The notes: a model not told the origin generated them from the letters alone. 64,000 nt of DNA from Bacteroides sp. OF04-15BH (GCF_003477995.1 NZ_QUEM01000007.1:1-64000); one strand, 5' to 3'. Counted from the first letter of the stretch, positions 1 to 8,918 are shown. Made by a program: numbers and translations.

Positions 1-38
1 CCTTCAGAGAGCAATCTCCGGAGGGATTCTTTTTTTGT
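1..38 (+). terminator. Intrinsic terminator of an upstream gene (cut by window start)
   Basis: An imperfect hairpin (arms about 1-10 and 15-24, 8 of 10 pairs plus a G:U) is followed by a run of seven T. It most likely ends a gene lying left of the window. Confidence 0.5.
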
Positions 39-97
39 ATTTATTTTTTATAAATTGTCAATAAACCTTACAAAAGGATTTTTTTTGTTTTTCTTTC

Positions 98-126
98 TTG
101 TAAGTGTTAGAAAGACATTATTTTTG
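98..126 (+). promoter_or_regulatory. Bacteroidetes-type promoter for the envelope operon
   Basis: TATTTTTG at 119-126 matches the -7 consensus TAnnTTTG. A TTG at 98-100 lies 18 bases upstream as a possible -33 box. The predicted start of transcription is about 10-15 bases before the ATG at 145. Confidence 0.5.
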
Positions 127-144
127 TGGAAAATTATACTGTAA

Positions 145-990
145 ATGAAGAAAACGTGGTTTGTACTGTTTTGTTTTACCTTTTTAGGTTCGGGCATGAA
201 AGCACAAACGTATACTACAAAAAAGGTAAAGAGTGAAAAAGAGAAAACGATTTCTTTTCCTGATCGTTGGAGTATACGAACAAATGCAATTGATTGGATT
301 GCAACAGTACCTAATATTGCTGTAGAATTTGATATTTCAGATTCTGTATATAATCGATGGTCTTTAGGAGCTGGTTTTAAATTTAATTATATTCCATGTT
401 CTACAAATTTTTCTTCTCGTTTTACTTATAAACTTGGTGAGGCTAGGTTAGAAGCAAGAAGGTACTTTCGTTCTTATCAGATGTTTCCTTATCGCTCGAA
501 GAAATCTAAAAAAGGTAATAAAGGGTGGTGGAGAGCATATTATGTAGGACCTTACGTGGGGTATAGTCGCTATGCAGTTCAGTTTTCCGAACCAAGTTAC
601 CAAGGAACGGCAATTAGCATAGGAATAACAGGAGGATATAATATTCCTTTGTATGAAACACGTCATGGCGGTTCTGTTGATTTGGATTTGGGTTTAAGCG
701 TTGGTGCCCTTTATTTAGATCAGCAAAAAAATAAGAATGGTATGAATGTAATTGAATCTCGGGTATTGCCTTATCCGATGCTTACAGATTTGCGTATAGG
801 TTTTGTATATCGTTGGCGTTCTGTACGTAAAAAGTATGTAGTTTTAAACGAAGAAAAGATTCTGGAGCGTCATACAGAGCGTCTTCTTAAAGAAAAACAA
901 CGATTGGAAAAGAAATATCAAGATAGTTTGCGCTTGGACTCCGTGCAGCGTGTAAAACAAGAGATTCGTATCAAAAAACAGAAGAAATAA
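145..990 (+). CDS. DUF3575-type envelope protein with charged C-terminal helix
   Basis: A 281-residue exported protein with a signal peptide (residues 1 to about 20, ending GMKAQ). The body has the alternating aromatic pattern of a small outer-membrane barrel of the DUF3575 kind (segment SIRTNAIDWIATVPNIAVEF), which is found with fimbrial and OmpA-like genes in Bacteroidales. After about residue 225 the chain changes to a Lys/Glu/Arg-rich helix likely to form a coiled coil, an extension absent from the next gene's product. It is the first gene of a four-gene operon; the next starts 10 bases after its stop. Base composition is clearly more AT-rich than the two GC-rich thirds of the operon downstream. 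The exact function is unknown; a structural or assembly role at the outer membrane is inferred. Confidence 0.7.
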   Translation: MKKTWFVLFCFTFLGSGMKAQTYTTKKVKSEKEKTISFPDRWSIRTNAIDWIATVPNIAVEFDISDSVYNRWSLGAGFKFNYIPCSTNFSSRFTYKLGEARLEARRYFRSYQMFPYRSKKSKKGNKGWWRAYYVGPYVGYSRYAVQFSEPSYQGTAISIGITGGYNIPLYETRHGGSVDLDLGLSVGALYLDQQKNKNGMNVIESRVLPYPMLTDLRIGFVYRWRSVRKKYVVLNEEKILERHTERLLKEKQRLEKKYQDSLRLDSVQRVKQEIRIKKQKK

Positions 991-1000
991 TCAGAATATA

Positions 1001-1549
1001 ATGAAAAAGAGATTGTTCGGTTTCGCCCTCCTGATTCTGGTCTTTGCTATCAAGATGCAAGGCCAGTTGCTGTCGGTGAAAACCAACTTATTGAATTGGG
1101 GTTTATGTGCTCCCAACTTGTCTTTGGAGCTGGTTACCGGAGAGCGGCATTCGTTTGTTGTATCCGGTTCCTATATGTCGAAGTTGTACCAGAAATCTTT
1201 AAGAGGCTGGATGCTGATGCCAGAGTATCGTTTCTGGCTCAGTGGAAGACCTATGGTACGTACTTACTTGGGTGTAGCTGCTTTTGGAGGTAATTATAAT
1301 GACCAGAGCGCTTTGATCCAGAAAGGAAAGAATCAGGAGGGAAGCTATGCCGGTGTGGCAGCTACCGGAGGTTATTCCTTTTATTTGGGCAAACGATGGA
1401 ATCTGGAACTGACGGCCGGTGTTGGAGTTGCCATGACCCATCGCAGAGTCTATACTTCGGGGGAACCGAAACCAGAGTCTTTTGAACCGTTGAATTTTAG
1501 TGTCATTCCTGTGAATCTGGGTGTGACGTTGGGATATATTATAAAATGA
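1001..1549 (+). CDS. DUF3575-type outer-membrane protein
   Basis: A 182-residue exported protein with a signal peptide ending near residue 21 (MQGQ). The mature part begins LLSVKTNLLNWGLCAPNLSL, the usual start of DUF3575 proteins, and continues with short amphipathic strands and conserved Gly/Tyr/Trp positions to a C-terminal strand ending in aromatic and hydrophobic residues, as in small 8-stranded barrels. It resembles the core of the preceding protein without the charged C-terminal helix. It lies 10 bases after the previous stop and 4 bases before the next start, so the four genes are almost certainly co-transcribed. In related organisms DUF3575 genes accompany fimbrillin loci; no fimbrillin is visible here. 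Confidence 0.75.
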   Translation: MKKRLFGFALLILVFAIKMQGQLLSVKTNLLNWGLCAPNLSLELVTGERHSFVVSGSYMSKLYQKSLRGWMLMPEYRFWLSGRPMVRTYLGVAAFGGNYNDQSALIQKGKNQEGSYAGVAATGGYSFYLGKRWNLELTAGVGVAMTHRRVYTSGEPKPESFEPLNFSVIPVNLGVTLGYIIK

Positions 1550-1553
1550 CACG

Positions 1554-3821
1554 ATGAGAAAAATTTTAGTTCTACTCTTTTTGTTTGTAGCCTGTGGCAG
1601 TGTGCTGCGGGCGCAAAATCAGATAACCGTATCGGGTAAGATCCTGAATATGGAAGCCAATAAGGAAGGTAAGCGTAATCTTCCTTTTACGGATGAATTG
1701 GTTGAGGTATTTTCTTATGCCACCAAGGCAGATGCGGAAGAGGCCCTGAAGCTGATGGAGCAGCAGTTCAAGAAAGGTCTGCCCTATCATGGCCTTAAGG
1801 AAATTGATATAACCGAGGCCGATCCCTATACCGGATATTATGAGGTGAAAACTTATTCCAACGGATGGTTATTGGTTCGTGTTGGTTTGTCTTCAGAACT
1901 TCATCCAGTGGAGAATCAGTTTCAAATAGATTTTAAGATTCGCGGTGCCGTTGCTTTAGACCAGGTGGTGGTGCAGGCTCAAAATACTACTCCCAATGAA
2001 TTGCAGGTGATTCCTGTGGCCACGGCACGTTTCGGAAACGTGTTGCCGTTGAATCTGACACTACCTATCGGAGAACATTATGGAAAAACCAATGCGCGGT
2101 TAGTTTATCAGCCGTTTGTGGTAGACTGCACTACTGATAAAATTGAAGCCTACGGACGTCCTTATGTTTTGGAAGGAAAGGAATACCATGCTACGCAGGA
2201 ACGAAGAATGGGATATGACATTACTCGTGATACACTGCAAAGGTTTGTAGATCCTGAAAAGCAATTGTCAAAAGATGCTTTTGTGCTGAATTATGCGGAT
2301 ACGGTTTATTTGTCACATACAGACCGGAACTATGCCGTGTTCGGTTCGTTCTCTTTCGTGGATTATAATAATATCTATTATTCCAAGACTTCGATGGTAA
2401 ATACTTGTCGGAATATTCTTTTGATGGATCTAATGGAAGTCCCCAAGTTTAAGCCATTTTATCTGGACTTTGAGGATTACAAGAAAATAGCTGAGCGCAA
2501 AGAGCGTCCTGTGCCTGGAGAGATACAGATAAACTTTCTGATTAATGAAGCTAAGCCAGATCTTACGGACTCTTCAACGGTAGAACAATTGAATGATCTG
2601 GTCGCTCTTTTGAATAATATTTCCTCTGGAGCGGTTTTAAGATCATTATCTATTGAAGGAGTATCTTCTCCTGATGGCCGTTATGCTTCTAATCTTAACC
2701 TTGCCCGTAGGAGAACGGAGTTCTTGCAGGATTTTATCAGTCAAAGACTTCACGTGAGTGGTTATGATAAAAAATCAGATGCCCGAGTCACTTCTTGGAA
2801 AGAGTTGGCCGACACAGTCATGGTTTATGATACATTGTTAGCTCGACAGTTGCAAAAAATCGTTGAAGTAGAAAAAGACCATGATCATACTTCTGTTGCT
2901 GTGAGACGTAGTGGATTAATGGAAAAATTGACTCCTTATTTGGAAAAAATGCGAAAGGTAACCTATACGTGCGTCTATGTGGTAAACCGTCCTTTGACTC
3001 CGGCTGAGATTTTACAAAAATATCGTGCCAACCCCGATGATTCGTTCTTGCCGTATGAATACTGGCATCTGTATCAGATGGTGAAAGATACGGCGGAGCT
3101 GGAAGTGCTGTATAAGAAAGGAGCAGCTGTGGCCAAGGCCTACGAAAACGGACGTCCGTGGGTGCTTCCGGAATGTTTGCTGGCTGCATCTTACATAAAT
3201 AGGGATACTAGTGATTTAAGTCTTTTGGAACCATATGTGGATCGTACTCCGATATCTGTATCTGATAAGCGTCCAAAATTGAATTATATTAAAAAAGACT
3301 TTAATGGATATGAGACAATCATTAATCCTGAGGCTGTAGTTGCTAATTATTTAATTATGTGTTTAAAAGAGCACAATTATGAAAAAGCGAGTGTTGCTGC
3401 GCAGATTCTGGAGCAAGCTAAAAATAAGGATTATGAAGAGTTGATAGCTTTTGCATTATGTATGAGAGGTTCATTCTATAATAATTCTCAAGTATTTAAA
3501 AAGGTGGCAGCTATTTCACCTGTTAATGAAGTGATCTTAAATTTAATGATGGGTACGAATCGAAATAACATGTATGCTCAAGAGAGTTTAGAGAAATTAT
3601 CCGATGAGACCCCGTTATATTGGTTTTTGAAGGCTGTTCTGGCAGACCGTATGGATCAAGGGCAGAATATGTCATTAGATTTACCGGAAGCGGTGAAATG
3701 TTTGGTCAAGTGCTTCCAGTTGGATGAGTCCTTCGTGGACAAGGCGTTGAAAGACGGTAGTTTAAGAGAGTCTACAGTGGATGAAGCTATTGCAGAATAT
3801 GAAATGCAGAAAAAAAACTAG
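1554..3821 (+). CDS. Envelope protein with internal OmpA-like segment and helical C-terminal half
   Basis: A 755-residue exported protein with a signal peptide of about 20 residues (CGSVLRAQ). Residues about 20-320 look like beta-rich repeats. Residues about 323-400 (IQINFLINEAKPDL through LNLARRRTEFLQDFI) carry the strand-helix pattern of OmpA-type peptidoglycan-binding domains, including the arrangement of a small-residue loop followed by an N-R-RR-like helix. The OmpA-like part is internal rather than at the C-terminus, and about 350 residues of mostly helical, TPR-like sequence follow. A role in linking the barrel proteins of this operon to the cell wall is inferred. Third gene of the operon, 15 bases before the next. 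The stretch 3180-3640 is more AT-rich than its flanks. Confidence 0.65.
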   Translation: MRKILVLLFLFVACGSVLRAQNQITVSGKILNMEANKEGKRNLPFTDELVEVFSYATKADAEEALKLMEQQFKKGLPYHGLKEIDITEADPYTGYYEVKTYSNGWLLVRVGLSSELHPVENQFQIDFKIRGAVALDQVVVQAQNTTPNELQVIPVATARFGNVLPLNLTLPIGEHYGKTNARLVYQPFVVDCTTDKIEAYGRPYVLEGKEYHATQERRMGYDITRDTLQRFVDPEKQLSKDAFVLNYADTVYLSHTDRNYAVFGSFSFVDYNNIYYSKTSMVNTCRNILLMDLMEVPKFKPFYLDFEDYKKIAERKERPVPGEIQINFLINEAKPDLTDSSTVEQLNDLVALLNNISSGAVLRSLSIEGVSSPDGRYASNLNLARRRTEFLQDFISQRLHVSGYDKKSDARVTSWKELADTVMVYDTLLARQLQKIVEVEKDHDHTSVAVRRSGLMEKLTPYLEKMRKVTYTCVYVVNRPLTPAEILQKYRANPDDSFLPYEYWHLYQMVKDTAELEVLYKKGAAVAKAYENGRPWVLPECLLAASYINRDTSDLSLLEPYVDRTPISVSDKRPKLNYIKKDFNGYETIINPEAVVANYLIMCLKEHNYEKASVAAQILEQAKNKDYEELIAFALCMRGSFYNNSQVFKKVAAISPVNEVILNLMMGTNRNNMYAQESLEKLSDETPLYWFLKAVLADRMDQGQNMSLDLPEAVKCLVKCFQLDESFVDKALKDGSLRESTVDEAIAEYEMQKKN

Positions 3822-3836
3822 GAAGGAGCAGACAAA

Positions 3837-6749
3837 ATGAAAAAGATACTGATCATAAATATATTGTTAGGCTGCTTCGTTCAGGAAGCTGCAGCGCAGA
3901 ACACCGGTCTGTTTGACCAACGTCCGGATTATGGAAATGTTTTGGATTATGTGCGGGTGAAGCGCTATCGGCCGGCCGATTCGGCCTTTGTGGATACCAC
4001 GGCTGCCAAGAACATTTATTTCTCTGTTTTTGGGTTGGGAGAGACCGCACGCCTGCAAAATCTTTCTTCCTATCGGAACATTTCTCCAGGTATAGGTGTC
4101 AGTCTCGGTAAACAGTTTGACAAGTTCAACTCCATGCGCTTGTCTTTCTCCTACCAGAAAGGACGACCACAGCTCGGGGCCAATATGATGGCTTACGACC
4201 GTTGGGATATGAAGGCTGATTATCTCTTCGATGCGACATCTTATCTGATGGGATACCGTCCGGGCCGTATCGGAAGCATTCATACCGTTGCCGGTCTGGG
4301 ATTTACCTACGTGCCCGATGCGGCTCACCGCTATATGCCCCATTTCCAGACGGGATTGCATTTCCGCTATCATGCGGGCGACCATCTGTATTTGTATGCC
4401 GAACCAACCATGCAGCTGTATCCGTCGGCCGACAATGTCACCCCGATGAGAAACAGTATGCTGGCCTGGTCTCCTCGACTGGAGATCGGTGCTCTGTATA
4501 ATTTCACCGCCCATCCGCTATATCGGGATGGATACAGAAACCAAAGCTGGATGGATCAGGTATTTATCCAGGGTGGTGCCGGATTCGCATTTATGGCTTC
4601 GGCATTGAAGGGACACGGTTCTCCGGCAAAAGGCGGTGATGCCTTTGTGAATTTAGGTAAATGGTATGGTATTCTCGGAGGCCGTTTAGGTCTGTTTACG
4701 CAGGCATGGCACAATACGGAGACCAGATACGACCGTGTGTATGGTTATCTCGGCGGTCGTGCCGAGGTGCTTTTGAATCTGAACCGTCTGTTCCGGCCGA
4801 CTGTCCATCAGCCCAAAGTCGAAGTGAACGGTTTCTTGGGATGGACGTTGGGAGCTGTGGGCTACCGTTACAACCCTTCGTATGCCGACCGCATCAATAT
4901 TTTTCAGGGGCCGACAGCCGGAGGTAACCTGATTTACTATCCGGTGCCACAGGTCGGTCTGATGCTGGAGGCACGCTACCAGCGGCCCAAGTTTGAGCGT
5001 ACGCTGCCTAGCGGTGCGGAAAGAATTGGAGCGCAGAACAATCTGTCTGTGTCCTTAGGTCTGGAAATTCGTCGCCGCGATACGGAGTTCCAAGCATTGA
5101 AAGATGCCTACGGGTCTCAGTTCCGTCCTTACTGGTTCACCGAAATGAGTGGAGGCATCACCGAAGGCGTGCAGGCACTGACTTCTTCGGTCATCAAGGA
5201 TAATATCGGCGGAAGCGGACGCTGGGCCTTCGGACGCATGTTTACCCCTTCGTCCGGTTTGCGCTTGTCTTTGGGAACAGCCAAACTGAAGACTTCCTAC
5301 TCGGGAACGGCTTATCCGTTCTATCTGAATCTGGATTATCAGCTGGACATGCTGAATGTGCTGATGGGATATAATCCTGAGCGGAAGATGGATTTCAACC
5401 TGCTCGTGGGAGCCAATTATATACATAATGCGGTGCACGGAAAAGATGCCGTCGGTGTGAATCTGGCTTTGCAGCCCGGTGTGAGAATGGGCCAGCACTG
5501 GAATCTGTTCCTGGAGCCCGGACTGAAACTGTACAGAAAGAAAGCCTTTGAGGGTGCCAAGCGGATAAGAAACCTGAATGCCATTGCCGATTTGCAGTTG
5601 GGACTCCGCTACCGCTTCCATGAGTTTAACGGAACTTTTGGTGACTCGGAGAGAAAAGACTTTACCGATGGCCTGTTTGTACAAATGGCCGCCGGAATGA
5701 ACAAGATTGCTCCGGCTGACCATGTGGGTCCGGGCGGAACGGCTAGAGTGTCTTTGGGCAAGTGGTTTAACTTCCTCGGAGTGCGTCTTTCGGCGTTCGG
5801 CACCTATACCTTTGACGACCGCAGCTATGCCGCTTTGTCCGAATGGCAGAACGAGCATACACAATATGTGGGAGGCCGTTTGGAAGGAATGCTCGCTCTG
5901 GCAGACTTCTGGAAGAAGACAGACGTAGCGCCGGTGGATGTGAATCTGATCGGAGGTTGGGTCACCGGAGTGGCCCGCAACAACAGTTCCTATAACCTGA
6001 AGAAGATTTCCGGCATGAACGGTTACTCTTTCAGTACTCAGGTAAAATGGAACATCACTCCTCATTGGGGCATCTTTGTAGAACCTCGTTTCCAACAGCT
6101 GTTCTACCGTTACGACAAGCAGTTTGCCGAGCGTTCTTATGCCGTGCAGTCCGTGCGCTATAAAACCAAGATGTTTGAACTGGAAGCCGGTGTGGAATTC
6201 CAGGGACGGGGCATGGAGCCGTATCGCACGTCGAAGGACAAGTTCCGCGGCGAAACCTTCGTGCAGGGAGAATATTCCGTGTCCTTGCCTTTCAAATTGC
6301 TGAACCGTGCCGGTCTGGACCATCGCGGCGGACTGGGTGTGGGACACCGCTTCACCCCGCTTTCCGGAGTCCGCTTTACGGTAGACTACGGACAATACGA
6401 CGCTTTGGTGAAAACTCCGGTGACGACCTTGTCGGCCGACTATATGTTCTCGCTGATGAACTGGTTCTGCGGCTATGACCCGGCCAACAAGTGGCAGCTC
6501 GATGCCGTTGCCGGTTTCACCTATTCTTTCTCTAAGGATGCCTTGAACCGAGACTACAAGTCTGTGGCCGGAGTGCCCGGAATCAAGCTGGGAGTGCGTG
6601 CCGCCTATCGCTTCCTGCCGCAGTGGGGCATTTATCTGGAACCGCAGAATCTGTTCCGTTTTGGCAGACTGAACGAGAATTTCTGGATGTATCACAACCG
6701 TTTCTCAGAGACTCTGGGACTGAACGTGGGAGTAGAGTACCGGTTCTGA
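3837..6749 (+). CDS. Large outer-membrane protein made of five barrel-like repeats
   Basis: A 970-residue protein with signal peptide 1-21 (EAAAQ). The mature chain appears to be five tandem units of about 170-190 residues, at roughly 60-230, 240-415, 430-600, 610-790 and 800-970. Each unit runs through a Gly-rich strand, a segment such as SLGKWF or SPSSGLRLSLG, a Tyr-rich centre, a segment such as LMGYNP or GGWVTG, and an ending such as HWNLFLEPGLKLY or QWGIYLEPQNLF. The last residues (VEYRF) end in an aromatic residue like outer-membrane barrels. The gene is GC-rich compared with the first gene of the operon. The function is not known; it may be one very large barrel or several barrels in one chain. 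Last gene of the operon. Confidence 0.75.
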   Translation: MKKILIINILLGCFVQEAAAQNTGLFDQRPDYGNVLDYVRVKRYRPADSAFVDTTAAKNIYFSVFGLGETARLQNLSSYRNISPGIGVSLGKQFDKFNSMRLSFSYQKGRPQLGANMMAYDRWDMKADYLFDATSYLMGYRPGRIGSIHTVAGLGFTYVPDAAHRYMPHFQTGLHFRYHAGDHLYLYAEPTMQLYPSADNVTPMRNSMLAWSPRLEIGALYNFTAHPLYRDGYRNQSWMDQVFIQGGAGFAFMASALKGHGSPAKGGDAFVNLGKWYGILGGRLGLFTQAWHNTETRYDRVYGYLGGRAEVLLNLNRLFRPTVHQPKVEVNGFLGWTLGAVGYRYNPSYADRINIFQGPTAGGNLIYYPVPQVGLMLEARYQRPKFERTLPSGAERIGAQNNLSVSLGLEIRRRDTEFQALKDAYGSQFRPYWFTEMSGGITEGVQALTSSVIKDNIGGSGRWAFGRMFTPSSGLRLSLGTAKLKTSYSGTAYPFYLNLDYQLDMLNVLMGYNPERKMDFNLLVGANYIHNAVHGKDAVGVNLALQPGVRMGQHWNLFLEPGLKLYRKKAFEGAKRIRNLNAIADLQLGLRYRFHEFNGTFGDSERKDFTDGLFVQMAAGMNKIAPADHVGPGGTARVSLGKWFNFLGVRLSAFGTYTFDDRSYAALSEWQNEHTQYVGGRLEGMLALADFWKKTDVAPVDVNLIGGWVTGVARNNSSYNLKKISGMNGYSFSTQVKWNITPHWGIFVEPRFQQLFYRYDKQFAERSYAVQSVRYKTKMFELEAGVEFQGRGMEPYRTSKDKFRGETFVQGEYSVSLPFKLLNRAGLDHRGGLGVGHRFTPLSGVRFTVDYGQYDALVKTPVTTLSADYMFSLMNWFCGYDPANKWQLDAVAGFTYSFSKDALNRDYKSVAGVPGIKLGVRAAYRFLPQWGIYLEPQNLFRFGRLNENFWMYHNRFSETLGLNVGVEYRF

Positions 6750-6761
6750 CACGATGTTCTG

Positions 6762-6829
6762 AAAAAATCATCCTGATGAAGTGAACAGATCATTTCGATG
6801 AAATGCGCACTTCATCAGGATGATTTTTT
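6762..6829. repeat. Nested palindromic element, copy A (also likely terminator)
   Basis: Perfect 22-base inverted repeat, arms 6762-6783 and 6808-6829, around a 24-base centre that is itself palindromic (CATTTC-GAT-GAAATG). A related element with the same core (CATCCTGATGA arms, ATTTC-RAT-GAAAT centre) lies at 31383-31446. The right arm ends in T residues, so it should work as a terminator for the operon ending at 6749. Confidence 0.8.
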
Positions 6830-6861
6830 TTGTGCGCATACAGAAAAAGATCGAAACAGCT

Positions 6862-6892
6862 TTTGTGAAACAATAAAAGGGCCGTATCTTCG
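6862..6892 (+). promoter_or_regulatory. Promoter of the histidine kinase gene
   Basis: TTTG at 6862-6865, 19 bases, then TATCTTCG at 6885-6892 (one mismatch to TAnnTTTG), 14 bases before the ATG at 6907. Confidence 0.5.
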
Positions 6893-6906
6893 TTAGAAAA
6901 ATAAAA

Positions 6907-8082
6907 ATGAATTGGATAAATCAAATTTCACGAACTAAAATAGGCCTGATTTTGCTGGCCATTGCCATTTCATCGGTATTCCTGATTTCTTCGCAGACGC
7001 TGGTGCGGGACCTTTCCGAGCAGGAAAAGACCAACATGTCTATCTGGGCCGAGGCGATGCGAAGCCTGAATCATGCCGACGAAGACACGGACCTGTCGCT
7101 GGTGCTGAAAGTTATCAACAGCAACTCCTCCATACCCGTGATTGTGCTCGATTCCTACGGAAACGTGCAGACCAGCCGCAATCTTTCTCTGAAATCTTCC
7201 ACCCGTCAGGACAGTATTACCGAGATCAAACTCCGGGCCGAGAGGATGAAGCAGCAGGGACATCTGATCCGGATTGATATGGATGCGGCTTCGCCCGAGG
7301 CGCGGGATGAGTTCATCGAAATCTGTTATGACGACTCCATCTTGCTCAAGCGCCTGGCAGCCTATCCCTACGTACAGCTGGCTGTGGTCTGCGTGTTCTT
7401 CTTTGTGGTGCTGATGGCGCTGCTCAGTTCTAAAAAGGCCGAGCAGAATAAAGTGTGGGTGGGACTGTCGAAGGAAACCGCCCATCAGCTGGGCACTCCG
7501 ATCTCCTCGCTGATGGCCTGGGTGCAGATCCTGAAAGAGAACTATCCGCAGGACGACTTGATTCCCGAGATGGATAAGGATGTGAAGCGTCTGGAAATGA
7601 TTGCCGAGCGTTTTTCGAAAGTGGGGTCCATACCCGAACTGAAGGAAGAAGACCTGACACGCATTGTCCGTAATGTAGAAGAATACATGAGTGTGCGCAT
7701 CTCGTCAAAAATCGTGATGCACACCGAAATGCCTTCCGGTCCTTGTCCGGTAAAGCTGTGCGCCCCTCTGTTTGAGTGGGTGGTGGAAAATCTGTGCAAG
7801 AATGCTGTAGATGCCATTGCCCGCGAAGGAGAAATCCGCTTACAGGTGACCGATGCCGAAGATACCTACTATATAGATGTGTCCGACACCGGAAAGGGAA
7901 TCCCCAAGAAAGACTTCAAGGCCGTGTTCCGCCCCGGATTCACAACCAAAAAAAGAGGCTGGGGACTGGGACTGTCGCTGGCCAAACGAATCGTGGAGGA
8001 GTACCACAAAGGGAAAATTTATGTGCGTAAATCTGAGTTGGGACAGGGAACGACGTTCCGTATTGAGTTGAAAAAGTATTAA
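6907..8082 (+). CDS. Membrane sensor histidine kinase (orphan)
   Basis: A 391-residue sensor kinase. A first membrane helix (about 11-29) and a second (about 157-177) frame a periplasmic sensor segment of about 125 residues. The cytoplasmic part has the phospho-acceptor box ETAHQLGTPISSL with His193, an N box (ENLCKNAVDA), a G1 box (DTGKGIP) and a G2 box (GWGLGLSLAKRI), so all kinase elements are present. There is no HAMP domain and no response regulator beside it, so the partner must be encoded elsewhere. It has its own promoter, and the following yceD gene has another one. This kinase type upstream of yceD-rpmF fits other Bacteroidales layouts, but the signal it senses cannot be told. Confidence 0.85.
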   Translation: MNWINQISRTKIGLILLAIAISSVFLISSQTLVRDLSEQEKTNMSIWAEAMRSLNHADEDTDLSLVLKVINSNSSIPVIVLDSYGNVQTSRNLSLKSSTRQDSITEIKLRAERMKQQGHLIRIDMDAASPEARDEFIEICYDDSILLKRLAAYPYVQLAVVCVFFFVVLMALLSSKKAEQNKVWVGLSKETAHQLGTPISSLMAWVQILKENYPQDDLIPEMDKDVKRLEMIAERFSKVGSIPELKEEDLTRIVRNVEEYMSVRISSKIVMHTEMPSGPCPVKLCAPLFEWVVENLCKNAVDAIAREGEIRLQVTDAEDTYYIDVSDTGKGIPKKDFKAVFRPGFTTKKRGWGLGLSLAKRIVEEYHKGKIYVRKSELGQGTTFRIELKKY

Positions 8083-8105
8083 AATAATTTTTTTTGGTTC
8101 TTTTC

Positions 8106-8137
8106 TTTGTCTTTGTCCTTCATTTTTTATAAATTTG
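8106..8137 (+). promoter_or_regulatory. Promoter of yceD-rpmF
   Basis: TTTG (8106-8109), 20 bases, then TAAATTTG (8130-8137), an exact match to the Bacteroidetes consensus. The predicted transcript start is only about 3-5 bases before the ATG at 8146, so the message would be nearly leaderless. Confidence 0.7.
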
Positions 8138-8145
8138 CAGCCCAA

Positions 8146-8700
8146 ATGGATATATTAAACAGCTATAGGATTGATTTGAAGAACATGAAATCAGAAAAGG
8201 AAGAATTCTGGTTTCACCTTGATGATGTCTTTTTTCAGACTGTTGACGGTCCGGAAATCAAGAGCGGGGATTTGAAAGCCCATCTGCTCGTTCGCAGAAC
8301 AAGCGGGGCCTTTGAGTTCCATATTGATGTGGAGGGCACGATACAGATACCGTGTGACCGCTGCCTGGATATGATGAGCCTGCCCGTAGAGACGGAAACC
8401 TTGATTAAGGTGCGTTTGGGAGAGGAATACGATGATGACGGCGAGTGGATCACCATTCCGGAAGAAGACGACGTGTTCGATGTTTCCTGGTTGCTTTATG
8501 AAATCATTGCCCTGGAGATACCCTTACAGCATGTGCACGAACCTGGAGCATGTAATGAGTCCATGATTAGCGCATTAGAGACTCACTGTGCAACGCTAGG
8601 GAATCCGGAAGCAGACGATTCGCCAGCCGAAGAAACAGACGCCGACAAGCCGATTGATCCTAGGTGGAATGAATTGAGAAAAATATTAGATAATAATTAA
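8146..8700 (+). CDS. yceD: YceD/DUF177 family protein
   Basis: A 184-residue cytoplasmic protein of the YceD (DUF177) family, which in bacteria is encoded with ribosomal protein L32 and is linked to 23S rRNA maturation. Visible marks are the conserved segment IPCDRCLDMMSLPVE with two Cys, the acidic middle, GACN (a further conserved Cys) and the C-terminal DPRWNELRKILDNN, which is typical of Bacteroides members. The start at 8146 is chosen over the longer frame beginning at 8107 because the promoter box ends at 8137 and family members begin near the segment SYRIDLKNMK. The rpmF gene follows 12 bases downstream, as expected for the conserved pair. Confidence 0.9.
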   Translation: MDILNSYRIDLKNMKSEKEEFWFHLDDVFFQTVDGPEIKSGDLKAHLLVRRTSGAFEFHIDVEGTIQIPCDRCLDMMSLPVETETLIKVRLGEEYDDDGEWITIPEEDDVFDVSWLLYEIIALEIPLQHVHEPGACNESMISALETHCATLGNPEADDSPAEETDADKPIDPRWNELRKILDNN

Positions 8701-8712
8701 AGATTAAGTAAA

Positions 8713-8898
8713 ATGGCACATCCTAAAAGAAGACAATCAAAAACGAGAACTCTTAAAAGAAGAACTCATGATAAGGCAGTAGCTCCTACTTTGGCCGTAT
8801 GCCCAAATTGTGGTGAGTATTACATCTATCATACAGTATGCTCTGCCTGTGGTTATTACAGAGGCAAGTTAGCTGTTGAAAAAGAAGCAACTGTCTAA
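8713..8898 (+). CDS. rpmF: 50S ribosomal protein L32
   Basis: A 61-residue basic protein with the typical L32 start MAHPKRRQSKTRTLKRRTH and two CxxC pairs (CPNC and CSAC) for a zinc site, so it is the zinc-binding form. Length is normal for the family. It is co-transcribed with yceD and followed by a hairpin and T run. Confidence 0.97.
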   Translation: MAHPKRRQSKTRTLKRRTHDKAVAPTLAVCPNCGEYYIYHTVCSACGYYRGKLAVEKEATV

Positions 8899-8918
8899 TT
8901 AGCGAATAGAAGAGTAAT

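Noticed and set aside
5055..6695. Long open frame on the minus strand (546 codons) inside the repeat-barrel gene
   Set aside because: It is opposite a well-supported gene with a signal peptide and repeats; it has no start context or domain pattern and is a by-product of GC-rich codon use.
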